Source: Hyphomicrobiales bacterium (GTDB taxonomy: Bacteria; Pseudomonadota; Alphaproteobacteria; Rhizobiales; Rhizobiaceae). Taken from it: a stretch of DNA of 64,000 nucleotides. The DNA is taken from NCBI GenBank assembly GCA_900467685.1, contig UBQX01000001.1, positions 62,001-126,000 on the forward strand. The letters are read 5' to 3'. Below, one piece after another: positions 1-10,152 of the stretch. The first letter of the stretch is position 1, and every line of letters starts with the position of its first letter. Position numbers and translations under genes: made by a program. The notes under the pieces are model-generated. The model did no database searches. It saw only the letters and a list, made by a program, of their open reading frames with translations, and was not told the DNA's origin.

Positions 1-952
1 CTTCCCAGTCCTTCTCGGCGTGGCGCTCGTCGGGATTGACCCAGGATATGACGAAGACCGTGTGGCCCTGATCCACGCACCACTTGATGAAGGATTTTTC
101 CGGATTGAGGTCGAGAACGTAGAACTTGTTGATCCAGGGCGGGCAGATGAGGAGAGGGCGCTTCAGCACCTCTTCGGTCGTCGGCTCGTACTGGATGATC
201 TGGCAGACGTCGTTTTCTGCAACGACCTTGCCGGGCGTGACCGCCATGTTCACACCAACGGCGAACTTGGACATGTCTGTCTGGCGGATGCGGAGCTCAC
301 CGTGACCGGCAGCGATGTCTTCCGCCAGCATCTTCATGCCCTTGACGAGGTTCTCGCCATTGCTGGCGATCGTCTCGCGATAGACTTGCGGGTTGGTCAG
401 CGCGAAATTGGAGGGCGACAGCGCCGCGATGATCTGGCGCATGTAGAATTCGGCCTTGTGGCGGGTGTGCGCGTCCAGTCCCTCGGTTTCCGCGACCAGT
501 CGCGAGGCCCAGTCTGAGGCAACGAGGAAGACCTGCTTGAGGAAATCGAAGAAAGGGTTCTTTTCCCAGTCCTTGTCGGCGAAGCGCTTGTCGGGTTTGG
601 CGGCAGGCTCTTGCGTCGCTTCCCCGTTGAGCTTCTGCATGGAATGCATCCAGACCGTCATCATGGAGCCCATGAGCCGCGTCTGTGCCTCGAGCGTGCG
701 CTTGGGGTCCAGCATCCAGTATTCGATGACCTTGGAGAGCGTGCGCACCATGTCGCCGACCGGTTCGACGACGTGATCGACAATCTCGCCCTTTTCGCGC
801 GGTTCCAGCCAGAGCGTGGCCGCCTTGCCGGCATTCTGCACGGCGCGCGCCAGATTGACCGTCATCGCTTCCGGGTCTTTCAGGATATAGGGCTCGAACA
901 CGGCCGGATCGATTGCGCCAAACGGCGGCTTCTCACCGTTTCCTCCCCGCAT
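1..952 (-). CDS. phaC: Class I polyhydroxyalkanoate synthase, 5' part
   Basis: PhaC polymerises (R)-3-hydroxyacyl-CoA into polyhydroxyalkanoate on the surface of storage granules. The frame is open to the left edge, so only about 317 N-terminal residues are present. It reads through the conserved N-terminal phasin-like region (DPAVFEPYILKDPEAM near residue 13) into the start of the alpha/beta hydrolase core (RPLLICPPWINKFYVLDLNP, then FVISWVNPD). The lipase-like box with the catalytic Cys is beyond the edge. The ATG at 952 has AGGAG very close to it; an in-frame TTG at 964 has a better spaced GGGAGGA and could be the true start. The family call is secure; only the start and the missing 3' end are open. 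Confidence 0.93.
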   Translation of the reverse strand, partial: MRGGNGEKPPFGAIDPAVFEPYILKDPEAMTVNLARAVQNAGKAATLWLEPREKGEIVDHVVEPVGDMVRTLSKVIEYWMLDPKRTLEAQTRLMGSMMTVWMHSMQKLNGEATQEPAAKPDKRFADKDWEKNPFFDFLKQVFLVASDWASRLVAETEGLDAHTRHKAEFYMRQIIAALSPSNFALTNPQVYRETIASNGENLVKGMKMLAEDIAAGHGELRIRQTDMSKFAVGVNMAVTPGKVVAENDVCQIIQYEPTTEEVLKRPLLICPPWINKFYVLDLNPEKSFIKWCVDQGHTVFVISWVNPDERHAEKDWE

Positions 953-1065
953 CTCCTCCGCCAATTCACGTCCTCCCGGAATTTTGTCGTTTTGATTTGG
1001 CCCATTGTGCCGTAAAAGGCTCTCAAGTTCTATACGTCAGATTGCAGATTCGAGAGGCGGCACAT

Positions 1066-1416
1066 TTGTTTTTTCTAGCGAAACGTCATGTGTCTGCTGT
1101 TGTGGCGGCGTCTCTTTCCTCTTGCGTTCTGCTGTCCGGCTGCATGTCGAGCGACATTGCCAACAACACGCCCACGCCTGCGGGCATGAACAATTCCGGC
1201 GTCTACCCTTACGTCGGTGAAAAGCGCGAAGTCGCGACAACCCAGATGAGCGACGCCGAGGCGGCATCGCAGGGCGCCAAGCTGCAGGCGCTCGCAGATC
1301 AGCGCAAGGCTGGCCAGGTTTCCGAGGCCGAATACAATCGCAAGGTCCAGGAAATGCGCAAGCTCAATGCCGAGACGCAGGCAGCGGCCAAGACCGACGC
1401 GCCAGCCTCGAACTGA
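1066..1416 (+). CDS. Small exported lipoprotein
   Basis: A small predicted lipoprotein of about 116 residues. From the TTG at 1066 the protein starts with a short basic segment (AKRH), a hydrophobic stretch and a lipobox LLSGC, as expected for signal peptidase II processing. GAGAGGCGG stands a few bases before this TTG; a GTG at 1090 is an alternative start. The mature part contains a short helical segment of the type seen in SHOCT-like domains (ALADQRKAGQVSEAEYNRKV) and ends in an Ala/Thr-rich tail. It is divergent from phaC. No function can be assigned. The reading frame itself is open much further upstream, but that part looks non-coding. Confidence 0.7.
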   Translation: MFFLAKRHVSAVVAASLSSCVLLSGCMSSDIANNTPTPAGMNNSGVYPYVGEKREVATTQMSDAEAASQGAKLQALADQRKAGQVSEAEYNRKVQEMRKLNAETQAAAKTDAPASN

Positions 1417-1583
1417 GAACGCATTCGACCGACACTTTGTCCTTGCGTTTCTGGGATTTTGGGCGATAAGCCTTCGCCTGTCCGGCTTGAGAGAGGTTCG
1501 CGCCGGACTGCGCTTCACAACAAAAAGACGAACCTTGCCAACTGCGACGGCGGGCCTGTCTCAAGGCAGCCGTCCTGGAGCCG

Positions 1584-2810
1584 ATGATGGAAGAGTTTCA
1601 CAAGGTCAGACGCCTGCCACCTTATGTTTTCGAACAGGTCAACCGTTTGAAGGCGAGCGCGCGAGCCGGTGGCGCGGATATCATCGACCTTGGCATGGGC
1701 AATCCCGACCTTCCGACCAACAAGTTCATCGTCGACAAGCTGGTGGAGACCGTGCAGCGGCCCGACACGCATGGCTATTCGTCGTCCAAGGGCATTCCCG
1801 GCCTTCGCCGCGCGCAGGCCGCCTATTATGCGCGCCGTTTCGGCGTGAAGCTGAACCCAGACACGCAGGTCGTGGCGACGCTCGGCTCCAAGGAAGGCTT
1901 TGCCAACATGGCGCAGGCGATCACTGCGCCGGGCGACGTCGTGCTTTGCCCGAACCCGTCCTATCCGATCCATGCCTTCGGCTTCCTCATGGTCGGCGGT
2001 GTGATCCGCTCGATCCCGGTCGAGCCGGATGCGGAGTTCTTCCGCGCGCTGGAACGTGCCGTCGCGCATTCGATCCCCAAGCCGATCGCGATGATCCTCT
2101 GCTATCCCTCCAACCCGACGGCGACAGTGGTCGAACTCGACTTCTACAAGGATGTCGTGGCATTCGCGAAGAAGCATGAGATCTTCGTGCTGTCGGATCT
2201 CGCCTATTCGGAAATCTATTTCGATGGCAAGCCGACGCCTTCGATCCTACAGGTGCCGGGCGCGATGGATATCGCGGTCGAGTTCACCTCGATGTCGAAG
2301 ACCTTCTCCATGGCCGGCTGGCGCATGGGCTTTGCCGTCGGTAACGACCGGCTGATTTCGGCGCTGACGCGCGTGAAGTCCTATCTCGACTACGGCGCGT
2401 TCACGCCGATCCAGGTGGCAGCGGCTGCTGCGCTCAACGATCCGGATATCGAAGAGCATATCGAGGAAGTGCGCCAGACCTACAAGCGCCGCCGCGACGT
2501 CATGGTCGAAAGCTTCGGCCGCGCCGGCTGGGATGTTCCGGCACCGGCGGCCTCGATGTTTGCCTGGGTTCCGGTGCCGGAAAAGTTCCGCCACCTCGGA
2601 TCGCTGGAATTCTCCAAGCTTCTCATCGAGAAGGCGGAAGTGGCCGTTGCTCCGGGCATCGGCTTCGGCGAGCATGGCGACGACTATGTCCGCATCGCGC
2701 TGGTCGAGAACGAACATCGTCTCCGTCAGGCCGCGCGCAACATCAAGAAGTTCCTCGGCACGGCAGACGACACGCTGCACAACGTGATCTCGCTCGAGGC
2801 GCGCCGCTGA
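1584..2810 (+). CDS. Class I/II aminotransferase (AlaC / LL-DAP aminotransferase-like)
   Basis: A fold-type I PLP-dependent aminotransferase of 408 residues. It shows the N-terminal substrate-loop motif IDLGMGNPDLPTN, the Asn/Pro motif CYPSNPT, the Asp-Tyr motif LSDLAYSEIYFDG and the Schiff-base Lys near residue 239 in SMSKTFSMAGWRMGF. The sequence pattern resembles glutamate-pyruvate transaminase AlaC and LL-diaminopimelate aminotransferase; the substrate cannot be settled from sequence alone. It lies 62 bp upstream of hom in the same direction, so a link to aspartate-family amino acid metabolism is plausible. GGAG precedes the two adjacent ATG codons at 1584 and 1587. Confidence 0.92.
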   Translation: MMEEFHKVRRLPPYVFEQVNRLKASARAGGADIIDLGMGNPDLPTNKFIVDKLVETVQRPDTHGYSSSKGIPGLRRAQAAYYARRFGVKLNPDTQVVATLGSKEGFANMAQAITAPGDVVLCPNPSYPIHAFGFLMVGGVIRSIPVEPDAEFFRALERAVAHSIPKPIAMILCYPSNPTATVVELDFYKDVVAFAKKHEIFVLSDLAYSEIYFDGKPTPSILQVPGAMDIAVEFTSMSKTFSMAGWRMGFAVGNDRLISALTRVKSYLDYGAFTPIQVAAAAALNDPDIEEHIEEVRQTYKRRRDVMVESFGRAGWDVPAPAASMFAWVPVPEKFRHLGSLEFSKLLIEKAEVAVAPGIGFGEHGDDYVRIALVENEHRLRQAARNIKKFLGTADDTLHNVISLEARR

Positions 2811-2872
2811 TCCTTTACATCTCCGTCCGCGGCGATTGTCGCGGGCTCTCCAATCAAAATCGGGAATGACGC

Positions 2873-4183
2873 ATGACTGATGCCCTGAAGATCGGCATTG
2901 CAGGTTTGGGAACCGTGGGCGCTTCGCTCGCCAGGATTCTTGCCGAACGCGACAACATGCTGGCAATTGCCTGCGGCCGCGCCATCAGGGTGACGGCGGT
3001 GACTGCCCGCGACAAGACGCGCGACCGTGGTGTCGATCTTTCGAATGCGCAATGGTTCGACAACCCGATCGAGATGGCCAAATCTGCCGATATCGACGTC
3101 TTCGTCGAACTGATGGGCGGGGCAGGCGATCCGGCCCATGCGGCGGTCGAGGCGGCGCTGACGCGCGGTCTCCATGTGGTGACCGCCAACAAGGCGCTGC
3201 TCGCAGCCCATGGCGTGAAGCTCGCGGCGCTGGCGGAAGAGAAGGGCTCGATCCTCAACTTCGAAGCCGCCGTTGCCGGCGGTATTCCGGTCATCAAGGC
3301 GCTGCGGGAATCGCTGACGGGCAACACCGTTTCGCGCGTCTACGGCATCATGAACGGCACCTGCAATTACATCTTGACCCGGATGGAGAAGGAAGGGCTT
3401 TCCTTTGCCGATTGCCTCAAGGACGCGCAGCGTCTGGGCTATGCAGAGGCCGATCCGACCTTCGACATCGAGGGCAACGACACGGCGCACAAGCTCTCGA
3501 TCCTGACGAGCCTTGCCTTCGGCACCGAGATTGCGGCTGACGACATCTATCTCGAAGGCATCAGCAATATCTCGATCGAAGATATCCGGGCGGCTGCCGA
3601 TCTCGGTTACAAGATCAAGCTGCTGGGTGTTGCCCAGAAGACCGAGAGCGGCATCGAGCAGCGCGTGCATCCGACCATGGTGCCGCGCGACAGCGTGATT
3701 GCGCAGGTCGACAGCGTGACGAATGCGGTGGCCATCGAGAGCGACGTGCTCGGCGAGTTGCTGATGGTCGGCCCCGGCGCCGGCGGCAATGCGACCGCCT
3801 CTGCTGTTATGGGTGACATTGCCGATATCGCCAAAGCGCGTCCCGGTGCGCAGGTCGCCCCCGCGCTCGGCCGCCCGGCCAAGTCGCTGGCACCCTACAA
3901 GCGGGCCGGCATGCGCTCGCATGAGGGTGGCTATTTCATTCGCCTCACGGTCGAAGATCGGGCCGGCGTGTTCGCCAGCATCGCGACCCGCATGGCCGAA
4001 AACAAGATCTCGCTGGAATCGATTGTCCAGCGCCCCAACCAGGACGATCCGGACGGGCCGAAGACAATCATTCTCGTGACGCATGAAACCATGGAGGATG
4101 CAGTGCGGACCGCTGTGGCTTCGATCAAGGGCGAGGGCTACCTCGTCGGCGAACCGCAGGTCATCCGCATCGAGCGGCCCTGA
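2873..4183 (+). CDS. hom: Homoserine dehydrogenase
   Basis: This enzyme reduces aspartate semialdehyde to homoserine with NAD(P)H, the branch point to threonine and methionine. The 436-residue protein has an N-terminal Rossmann motif (IGIAGLGTVGASLA), the family stretch VTANKALLAAHG, the catalytic-core signature GIMNGTCNYIL and YAEADPTFDIEGNDTAHKL. A C-terminal ACT domain (about residues 350-430, RLTVEDRAGVFASIA) is expected to bind threonine for feedback control. Length and domain order match monofunctional bacterial Hom. It is probably co-transcribed with the aminotransferase upstream. Confidence 0.97.
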   Translation: MTDALKIGIAGLGTVGASLARILAERDNMLAIACGRAIRVTAVTARDKTRDRGVDLSNAQWFDNPIEMAKSADIDVFVELMGGAGDPAHAAVEAALTRGLHVVTANKALLAAHGVKLAALAEEKGSILNFEAAVAGGIPVIKALRESLTGNTVSRVYGIMNGTCNYILTRMEKEGLSFADCLKDAQRLGYAEADPTFDIEGNDTAHKLSILTSLAFGTEIAADDIYLEGISNISIEDIRAAADLGYKIKLLGVAQKTESGIEQRVHPTMVPRDSVIAQVDSVTNAVAIESDVLGELLMVGPGAGGNATASAVMGDIADIAKARPGAQVAPALGRPAKSLAPYKRAGMRSHEGGYFIRLTVEDRAGVFASIATRMAENKISLESIVQRPNQDDPDGPKTIILVTHETMEDAVRTAVASIKGEGYLVGEPQVIRIERP

Positions 4184-4435
4184 TCGTGGCGCGGCTGATG
4201 TCGAGCCTCCATGGGCGCGGCATCTTTCTGCCGTGATCGGTCGATAGGTATTTCACGTTCATCCGGATATCAGGCGGGCACCTTATCCGTAAGAACAGGA
4301 CGAGTGCAGGGTATTGCCCTGGATCAAGGCTGGCAGGTGCCGTGTGGCGGCACCATATCAGCCGGGAACCGGTCGATGCGTCTGCGCGTATTCCGTCGGG
4401 TTGCCTTGCAGCCCGATGCAAATTGGAAAGAGGAC

Positions 4436-5635
4436 ATGAAAGCCCGCCTGTTATTGTCACTCGTTGTCCTCGCCCTGATCGCAGGCGGCGGATATTTCAT
4501 CTGGAAACGCAATTTCACCGTCGAGGCGCCGCGCTATATCACGGCGCCGGTTACGGTTGGCACTGTGTCGGAGAGCGTTCTAGCGACCGGCATCCTGAAG
4601 CCACGCAAGATCGTGGCGGTCGGCGCTCAGGTGTCGGGGCGCATCATTGCGCTGCACGTGAAGCCCGGGGACGAACTGAAGGAAGGCGATCTGGTTGCCG
4701 AGATCGATTCCGTGTCGCAGGCCAATGACGTGCGCAAGTCGAAGGCGGCACTTGCCGTCGTTCAGGCGCAGCTTGCCGAGAAGCAGGCCAATCTCGAGAA
4801 CGCGAAGATCGTGCTGGAGCGGCAGGAGCAGATCTATGAAAGCCGCGCCGGCTCGCGTGCCGATCTGCAGACAGCGCAAGCCAATCTGAAGGTCATCGAA
4901 GCGCAGATCGCCGCGCTGGAAGCGCAGATCATTCAGGCGCAGGTCACGGTTTCCACGGCGGAAGCCAATCTCGGCTATACGAAGATCACCGCTCCCATGG
5001 CGGGTACGGTGCTGGCGGTCGTCAATCAGGAAGGCCGGACGGTCAATGCGAACCAATCCGTGCCGACCATCGTCATCCTCGGCGATCTCGACACGATGAC
5101 CGTTCGCGCTGCCATCTCGGAAGCCGATATCGTGCGGGTGAAGGCGGGGCAGAAGCTGCGTTTCAACGTCGTCGGCGATCCCGCAAGGCAGTATGATGCG
5201 ACGCTTTCGGCCATCGAGCCCGCGCCGGAATCCATCACCGACGATACTGCCGTCTCCTCTACCGCCTCCAGTTCAGGCTCCGGCTCGTCCTCCTCGACGA
5301 CGGCCGTCTATTATGTCGGGACGTTCGATGTCGCCAACAAGGACCGGCATTTCCGCACCTACATGACGACGGAGGTGAAGATCTTCATCGATGAGGCGAA
5401 GGATGCACTGACCGTGCCGTCGACTGCCGTCAATGCCGGCAAGGACGGCAGCTTCGTGCGCGTCCAGAAGGCCGACGGCAGCGTCGAGCGGCGCAAGGTC
5501 GAAGTCGGTCTCGACAACAAGACGACGGCGGAAATCCGCTCAGGCCTTGAAAAGGGGGAGCGCGTGGTCGTCGGAGAAGGTGCGGCGCAGCGGCAATCCT
5601 CTCCCTCGTCGCGGCGCGGCGGCGGGCTGTTTTAA
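4436..5635 (+). CDS. macA: MacA-like periplasmic adaptor of an efflux system
   Basis: An HlyD/MacA-family membrane-fusion protein of 399 residues that would link the inner-membrane transporter to an outer-membrane channel. The frame is open from 4211, but the ATG at 4436 has AAAGAGGA before it and opens directly with an N-terminal anchor (KARLLLSLVVLALIAGGGYF). A lipoyl-type barrel half (VSGRIIALHVKPGDELKEGD), a long alpha-helical hairpin (about residues 95-175, repeated Gln/Ala/Glu heptads) and beta-barrel segments follow. A Ser/Thr-rich insert (SSTASSSGSGSSSSTTA) near residue 280 is unusual. It ends 11 bp before macB. Confidence 0.92.
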   Translation: MKARLLLSLVVLALIAGGGYFIWKRNFTVEAPRYITAPVTVGTVSESVLATGILKPRKIVAVGAQVSGRIIALHVKPGDELKEGDLVAEIDSVSQANDVRKSKAALAVVQAQLAEKQANLENAKIVLERQEQIYESRAGSRADLQTAQANLKVIEAQIAALEAQIIQAQVTVSTAEANLGYTKITAPMAGTVLAVVNQEGRTVNANQSVPTIVILGDLDTMTVRAAISEADIVRVKAGQKLRFNVVGDPARQYDATLSAIEPAPESITDDTAVSSTASSSGSGSSSSTTAVYYVGTFDVANKDRHFRTYMTTEVKIFIDEAKDALTVPSTAVNAGKDGSFVRVQKADGSVERRKVEVGLDNKTTAEIRSGLEKGERVVVGEGAAQRQSSPSSRRGGGLF

Positions 5636-5646
5636 GGAATGGCCGG

Positions 5647-7608
5647 ATGAGCGAACCGATCATCGAGCTGAAGCGCCTGCGCCGGGATTATCCGTCCGGC
5701 GACGGGGTGCTGACAGTCCTGAAGGATGTCGATCTGACGATCATGCGCGGCGAGATGGTTGCGATCGTCGGGCCGTCCGGCTCGGGCAAGTCGACGCTGA
5801 TGAACCTGATCGGACTGCTCGACAGTCCGAGTTCCGGTAGCTACATCGTATCCGGCCGCGAAACGAGCCAGCTCGACAGCGACGAGCGCTCGGCGCTCAG
5901 GCGTGAACATTTCGGCTTCATTTTCCAGCGCTACCACCTGCTGCCGGAACTGACCGCGCTCGGCAATGTCGAGGTGCCGGCCATCTATGCCGGCGCTGAC
6001 CGCAAGCGGCGGCAGGCGCGCGCCGGCGATTTGCTGACCCGGCTCGGCATTCCGGACCGACTGGACCATAGGCCGGGCCAGCTTTCCGGCGGGCAGCAGC
6101 AGCGTGTTTCCATTGCGCGTGCGCTGATGAATGCCGGCGACGTCATCCTGGCCGACGAGCCGACCGGCGCGCTCGATCAGGCGAGCGGCGAGGAAGTGCT
6201 GAAAATCCTCGACGAGCTGAATGCCGAGGGCAAGACGGTCATCATCGTCACGCATGACATGAACGTCGCGCGCCGCGCCGGCCGGATCATCGAGATCGCC
6301 GATGGGGTGATCGTTGCGGACCGGATCAACGAGGAGAAGGCCCCCGTCGAGACCGTGGAGCCGGAGGCCGCAAGCCCGCGAGCCAGCAAAGGCTTCAGGC
6401 TCTTCGGCATGGCAGATCGGTTCCGCGAGGCCTTCGCGATGGCGCTCCTGGCGCTGAAGGCGCATCGGCTGCGAACATTCCTGACCATGCTCGGCATTAT
6501 CATCGGTATTGCCTCCGTCGTCTGCGTCGTGGCGCTGGGCGAGGGGTCGCAGCGCAAGGTGCTGGAGAACATTTCGAGCCTTGGCACCAACACGCTCGAA
6601 ATCTTTCCCGGCACCGGGTTTGGCGACATCCGCTCCAACCGGATCACGACGCTGGTCGTGGCTGATGCGGATGCGCTGGCGGGGCTTTCCTATGTCAGCG
6701 CCGTGACGCCGACCGTTTCCAAGAATGCGACGGCCCGTTTCGGGTCAGTTGCCGCGACGGCGCTGGTAAACGGTGTGGGCCCGCAATATTTCGCGGTGCG
6801 AGGCTCGAAGCTGACCGCCGGCAAGCTCTTCGGTGACGCGGAGGTGGCCAACCTGACGCAGGATGCCGTCATCGACACCGACACGGCCAATGCGCTTTTC
6901 GGCGATAGCGGTATTGATCCGGTCGGGCAGACGGTATTCCTGGGCGATGTGCCGGTGCGCATCATCGGTATCATTGCTCCGCAGCAGGGCGGCTTCGGCG
7001 GGCGCAACAACCTGAACCTCTACATGCCCTATACGAGCGTGCAGGCCCGCTTTGACGGACGCCGCGCTCTTCGCTCCATCACGGTGCGGATCGCCGACGA
7101 TGCGGCAACCGATATCGCCGAGGCGGGCGTGACGCAGTTCCTGACCGACCGGCATGGCAAGAAGGATTTCTTCATTCTCAACACCGACGATATCCGCCAG
7201 ACAATCACCCAGACGACGCAGACGCTGACGCTTCTCGTGGCGGCCATTGCCGTCATCTCGCTGATCGTCGGCGGGATCGGGGTGATGAACATCATGCTGG
7301 TTTCGGTTTCGGAACGCATTGGCGAGATTGGCGTGCGCATGGCGGTGGGCGCGCGGCGGGCGGATATCCTGCAGCAGTTCCTCATCGAGGCCGTTCTCGT
7401 CTGTCTCATTGGCGGCGGCTTGGGGATTGCGCTGGCGCTGGGCTTTGGCTGGGCGTTCAACGCGGCGGGGCTTGGCTTCACGCTGATCTTCTCCAGCGGG
7501 GCGATCTCTGTCGCCTTCTTCTGCTCCTTCCTCATCGGCGTCGTCTTCGGCTTCCTGCCGGCGCGCAACGCATCGCGGCTCGACCCTGTGGCGGCGCTGG
7601 CGCGGTGA
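5647..7608 (+). CDS. macB: MacB-like ABC transporter, fused ATPase and permease
   Basis: A 653-residue fusion of an ABC ATPase and a MacB-type permease. The ATPase has Walker [10 protein letters not shown] (about residues 42-50), signature LSGGQQQRV and Walker [13 protein letters not shown]. After a linker there is a transmembrane helix ([20 protein letters not shown]), a large periplasmic MacB domain and three C-terminal FtsX-type helices. It forms a type VII ABC transporter with the MacA-like protein just upstream, and would drive export of a macrolide, lipopeptide or peptide substrate across the outer membrane with a TolC-like partner. No outer-membrane partner gene lies next to it. Confidence 0.95.
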   Translation: MSEPIIELKRLRRDYPSGDGVLTVLKDVDLTIMRGEMVAIVGPSGSGKSTLMNLIGLLDSPSSGSYIVSGRETSQLDSDERSALRREHFGFIFQRYHLLPELTALGNVEVPAIYAGADRKRRQARAGDLLTRLGIPDRLDHRPGQLSGGQQQRVSIARALMNAGDVILADEPTGALDQASGEEVLKILDELNAEGKTVIIVTHDMNVARRAGRIIEIADGVIVADRINEEKAPVETVEPEAASPRASKGFRLFGMADRFREAFAMALLALKAHRLRTFLTMLGIIIGIASVVCVVALGEGSQRKVLENISSLGTNTLEIFPGTGFGDIRSNRITTLVVADADALAGLSYVSAVTPTVSKNATARFGSVAATALVNGVGPQYFAVRGSKLTAGKLFGDAEVANLTQDAVIDTDTANALFGDSGIDPVGQTVFLGDVPVRIIGIIAPQQGGFGGRNNLNLYMPYTSVQARFDGRRALRSITVRIADDAATDIAEAGVTQFLTDRHGKKDFFILNTDDIRQTITQTTQTLTLLVAAIAVISLIVGGIGVMNIMLVSVSERIGEIGVRMAVGARRADILQQFLIEAVLVCLIGGGLGIALALGFGWAFNAAGLGFTLIFSSGAISVAFFCSFLIGVVFGFLPARNASRLDPVAALAR

Positions 7609-7686
7609 CGCGGTGTGGAAAATCCCGCCACACCTTGACCCGCCGGGCGTTGCCATAGACAAGATGCCGCAGACGAAGGGCAGGAT

Positions 7687-9489
7687 ATGGCACAACCGAT
7701 CGATCCAGCACCGCAGACATTCCTGAATGTCGAGCGGTCGATCAGCGGACAGCGTTGGGTTTCGCGGCTGGGGCAGGCGGGCGAGAATCGCGCGCTGGCC
7801 ATGGCGCAGCTTCACGGTATCCCGGAGCTGATTGCGCGCGTTTTGGCGGGACGCGGCGTATCAGTGGATGATGCGCCGGCTTTTCTCGATCCCACCATCC
7901 GCAACCTCATGCCCGATCCCTCGACGCTGACGGATTGCGAGAAGGCCGCGGCCAGGATTGCGCAGGCTGCCTTGCGCGGCGAGCGGGTGGCGATCTTCGG
8001 CGACTATGACGTCGATGGCGCTGCGTCCTCGGCGCTGCTCTATCGGTTCCTCACGCATTTCGGCGTCGAGGCGACGATCTATATTCCCGACCGTATCTTC
8101 GAGGGCTATGGTCCGAACCCGGCGGCAATCGGCCAGCTGATCGACAATGGCGCGCAGCTGATCGTCACCGTCGACTGCGGCTCGACCAGCCACGAGTCTC
8201 TCGCCGTCGCCGCCGAGCGCGGCATCGATGTTGTGGTCATCGATCACCATCAGGTGACACACGAGCTGCCGGTGGCGCATGCGCTGGTGAACCCTAACCG
8301 TGAGGACGATCTTTCGGGGCAGGGGCATCTCTGCGCGGCGGGTGTCGTCTTTCTGGTGCTGGTGGCAACGCTGCGCGTCCTCAAGGAGGCCCGGCATCCG
8401 GCGGCAGGCTCGATTGATCTTCTCTCTTTCCTCGATCTGGTAGCGCTCGCCACGGTGTGCGATGTCGTGCCGCTGAAGGGGCTGAACCGGGCCTATGTCG
8501 TGAAGGGGCTGATTGCCGCGCGGCATCAGAAGAATGCCGGGCTTGCGGCACTGCTGAAGGTCGCCGGACTCTCCGGTCCGGTCACGCCCTATCATCTCGG
8601 CTTTCTCATCGGTCCGCGCATCAATGCCGGCGGGCGGATCAGCGATGCGGCGTTGGGGAGCCGGTTGCTGACCCTAGACGATCCGGTGGAGGCCGTAGAA
8701 ATTGCCGAGCGGCTGGACGGGTTGAACCGCGAGCGGCAGGCGATGGAGATCACCATGCTGGAACAGGCCGAAGCCGAGGTGCTGGCCGAATACGGCACGG
8801 CGGAGAAGGCCTCCATCCTCGTGACCGCCAGCAATCAGTGGCATCCGGGGATTGTCGGCCTTCTGGCGGCGCGGCTGAAGGAGAAGTTCCAGCGCCCGGC
8901 CTTTGCCATCGCCTTCGATCCCTCGGGCAAGGGGTCAGGCTCCGGCCGCTCCATTGCAGGCTTTGACCTGGGTCGCATGGTGCGCGCGGCGGTGGACGAG
9001 GGACTGCTGATCAAGGGCGGCGGCCATGCCATGGCGGCAGGCCTGACGGTCGAGCGCTCGAAGCTCGGTGCGATGCGCGCCTTCTTTGAAGAACATGCCG
9101 GCAGTGCGGTGCTCGACATTGCAGCGGGCGCCAGCCTCAAGATCGACGGGGCGCTTTCGGCGTCCGGGGCGACGCTGGAACTCATAGACCTGATAGAGCA
9201 GGCGGGCCCCTACGGCTCTGGCCATTCGCAGCCGGTCTTTGCGCTGCCCTCGCACAAGATCCTCGATGCACGGCAGGTTGGTGTGAACCACATCAAGGTC
9301 AGCATCGAGGGGCTTGACCGGACGCGGCTGGAAGCGATTGCGTTCCGCGCCATCGGGACGCCGCTCGGCGATCTGCTGCTCGCCTCGCGCGGTGCATCGC
9401 TGCATCTGGCCGGCACGCTGTCGGCCGATATGTGGCAAAGCTCGCGGCGGGTGCAGTTGCGCATCGTGGATGCAGCCAAGACCTTCTAG
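7687..9489 (+). CDS. recJ: Single-stranded-DNA-specific exonuclease RecJ
   Basis: A 5'-3' single-strand exonuclease of the DHH family, used in RecF-pathway recombination and mismatch repair. The 600-residue protein has motif I FGDYDVDGAASSALL near residue 105, the namesake DHH motif in VVVIDHHQVTHELP near residue 184 and the DHHA1 signature GGGHAMAAGLTV near residue 445. Length matches the family. The ATG follows CAGGAT. The gene is convergent with the CitE-like gene on the other strand, and their stop codons overlap by four bases at 9486-9489. Confidence 0.97.
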   Translation: MAQPIDPAPQTFLNVERSISGQRWVSRLGQAGENRALAMAQLHGIPELIARVLAGRGVSVDDAPAFLDPTIRNLMPDPSTLTDCEKAAARIAQAALRGERVAIFGDYDVDGAASSALLYRFLTHFGVEATIYIPDRIFEGYGPNPAAIGQLIDNGAQLIVTVDCGSTSHESLAVAAERGIDVVVIDHHQVTHELPVAHALVNPNREDDLSGQGHLCAAGVVFLVLVATLRVLKEARHPAAGSIDLLSFLDLVALATVCDVVPLKGLNRAYVVKGLIAARHQKNAGLAALLKVAGLSGPVTPYHLGFLIGPRINAGGRISDAALGSRLLTLDDPVEAVEIAERLDGLNRERQAMEITMLEQAEAEVLAEYGTAEKASILVTASNQWHPGIVGLLAARLKEKFQRPAFAIAFDPSGKGSGSGRSIAGFDLGRMVRAAVDEGLLIKGGGHAMAAGLTVERSKLGAMRAFFEEHAGSAVLDIAAGASLKIDGALSASGATLELIDLIEQAGPYGSGHSQPVFALPSHKILDARQVGVNHIKVSIEGLDRTRLEAIAFRAIGTPLGDLLLASRGASLHLAGTLSADMWQSSRRVQLRIVDAAKTF

Positions 9490-10037
9490 GCCTGTTTCAG
9501 GCATAGCCCGTCATAGCCGTCTCGTCTGGCTTTTGCCGACGCGTCAGGATCGCTTGTTCCGACGGTCAGCAAGGCCGCCACGCCGCAGGCTCTTGCGGCG
9601 AGAGGCAATCGCAGGCGCAGGTCCGCGACAAGGCCACTGTCTGCCGCAACCCCAGCGGCGCGGGCCAGCGCGTCGGGTTCGAAAATGAATGCTACCAGCC
9701 GTGGAATGGAGCGATCGAAGCGGTCGAGAGCAAGAGCTGCACGTGCGGTATCAAGCACTGCGATGATCGGCAGCGAACAGTCAGGCATGGCGCGATTGGC
9801 CTCGGCGACCCGCAGCAACGCGCTTGCCTTCTCGATATCCGCGGGCGCTTCAACGCCGCAGAGGCGGACGCCATCCCAATCGGTTTCTGACAGGCGCGAA
9901 ACGAAGCGCCGGTCTTCGTCAAGGCTGCGAGGCACATGGGCCTCGACGAAGCGCATACCAGCACGCAGAGGCGAGCGCTGCGTTTCGCCGACCGCCACGT
10001 TCGTGTGATCTGAATAGGCCTCCAGAAGGATCATCAT
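9486..10037 (-). CDS. CitE/HpcH-HpaI aldolase-like protein, short
   Basis: A protein of about 183 residues with the look of an HpcH/HpaI or citrate-lyase beta-type barrel: WDGVRLCGVEAPADIEKA, PIIAVLDTARAALAL and a late RDGYDGLCLKQA. It is shorter than the usual 270-300 residues. The Arg and Glu metal/substrate residues of CitE are not evident, so catalysis is doubtful. The start is uncertain: ATG codons at 10037 and 10034, or a TTG at 10061 that adds eight residues; none has a clear ribosome binding site. Family assignment is by pattern only. Confidence 0.6.
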   Translation of the reverse strand: MMILLEAYSDHTNVAVGETQRSPLRAGMRFVEAHVPRSLDEDRRFVSRLSETDWDGVRLCGVEAPADIEKASALLRVAEANRAMPDCSLPIIAVLDTARAALALDRFDRSIPRLVAFIFEPDALARAAGVAADSGLVADLRLRLPLAARACGVAALLTVGTSDPDASAKARRDGYDGLCLKQA

Positions 10038-10152
10038 TCGGTGCAAGTCATGGTTAAGCAACCGCCAATCAGCATGGTAAAGGAATCTTAAACCAATTCC
10101 GGCCTAAGCTTCCTGAACAGTAAGAGCTGAGTCAGTATTCAGGGGCAAGCGG

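Noticed and set aside
20-1015. Overlapping plus-strand frames at the left edge
   Set aside because: The minus strand clearly encodes PhaC here; the plus-strand frames are its shadows.
4336-4354. GGTGCCG/CGGCACC hairpin between hom and macA
   Set aside because: Only 7 bp, no T-run and GC-rich by background; not enough to call a terminator or operator.
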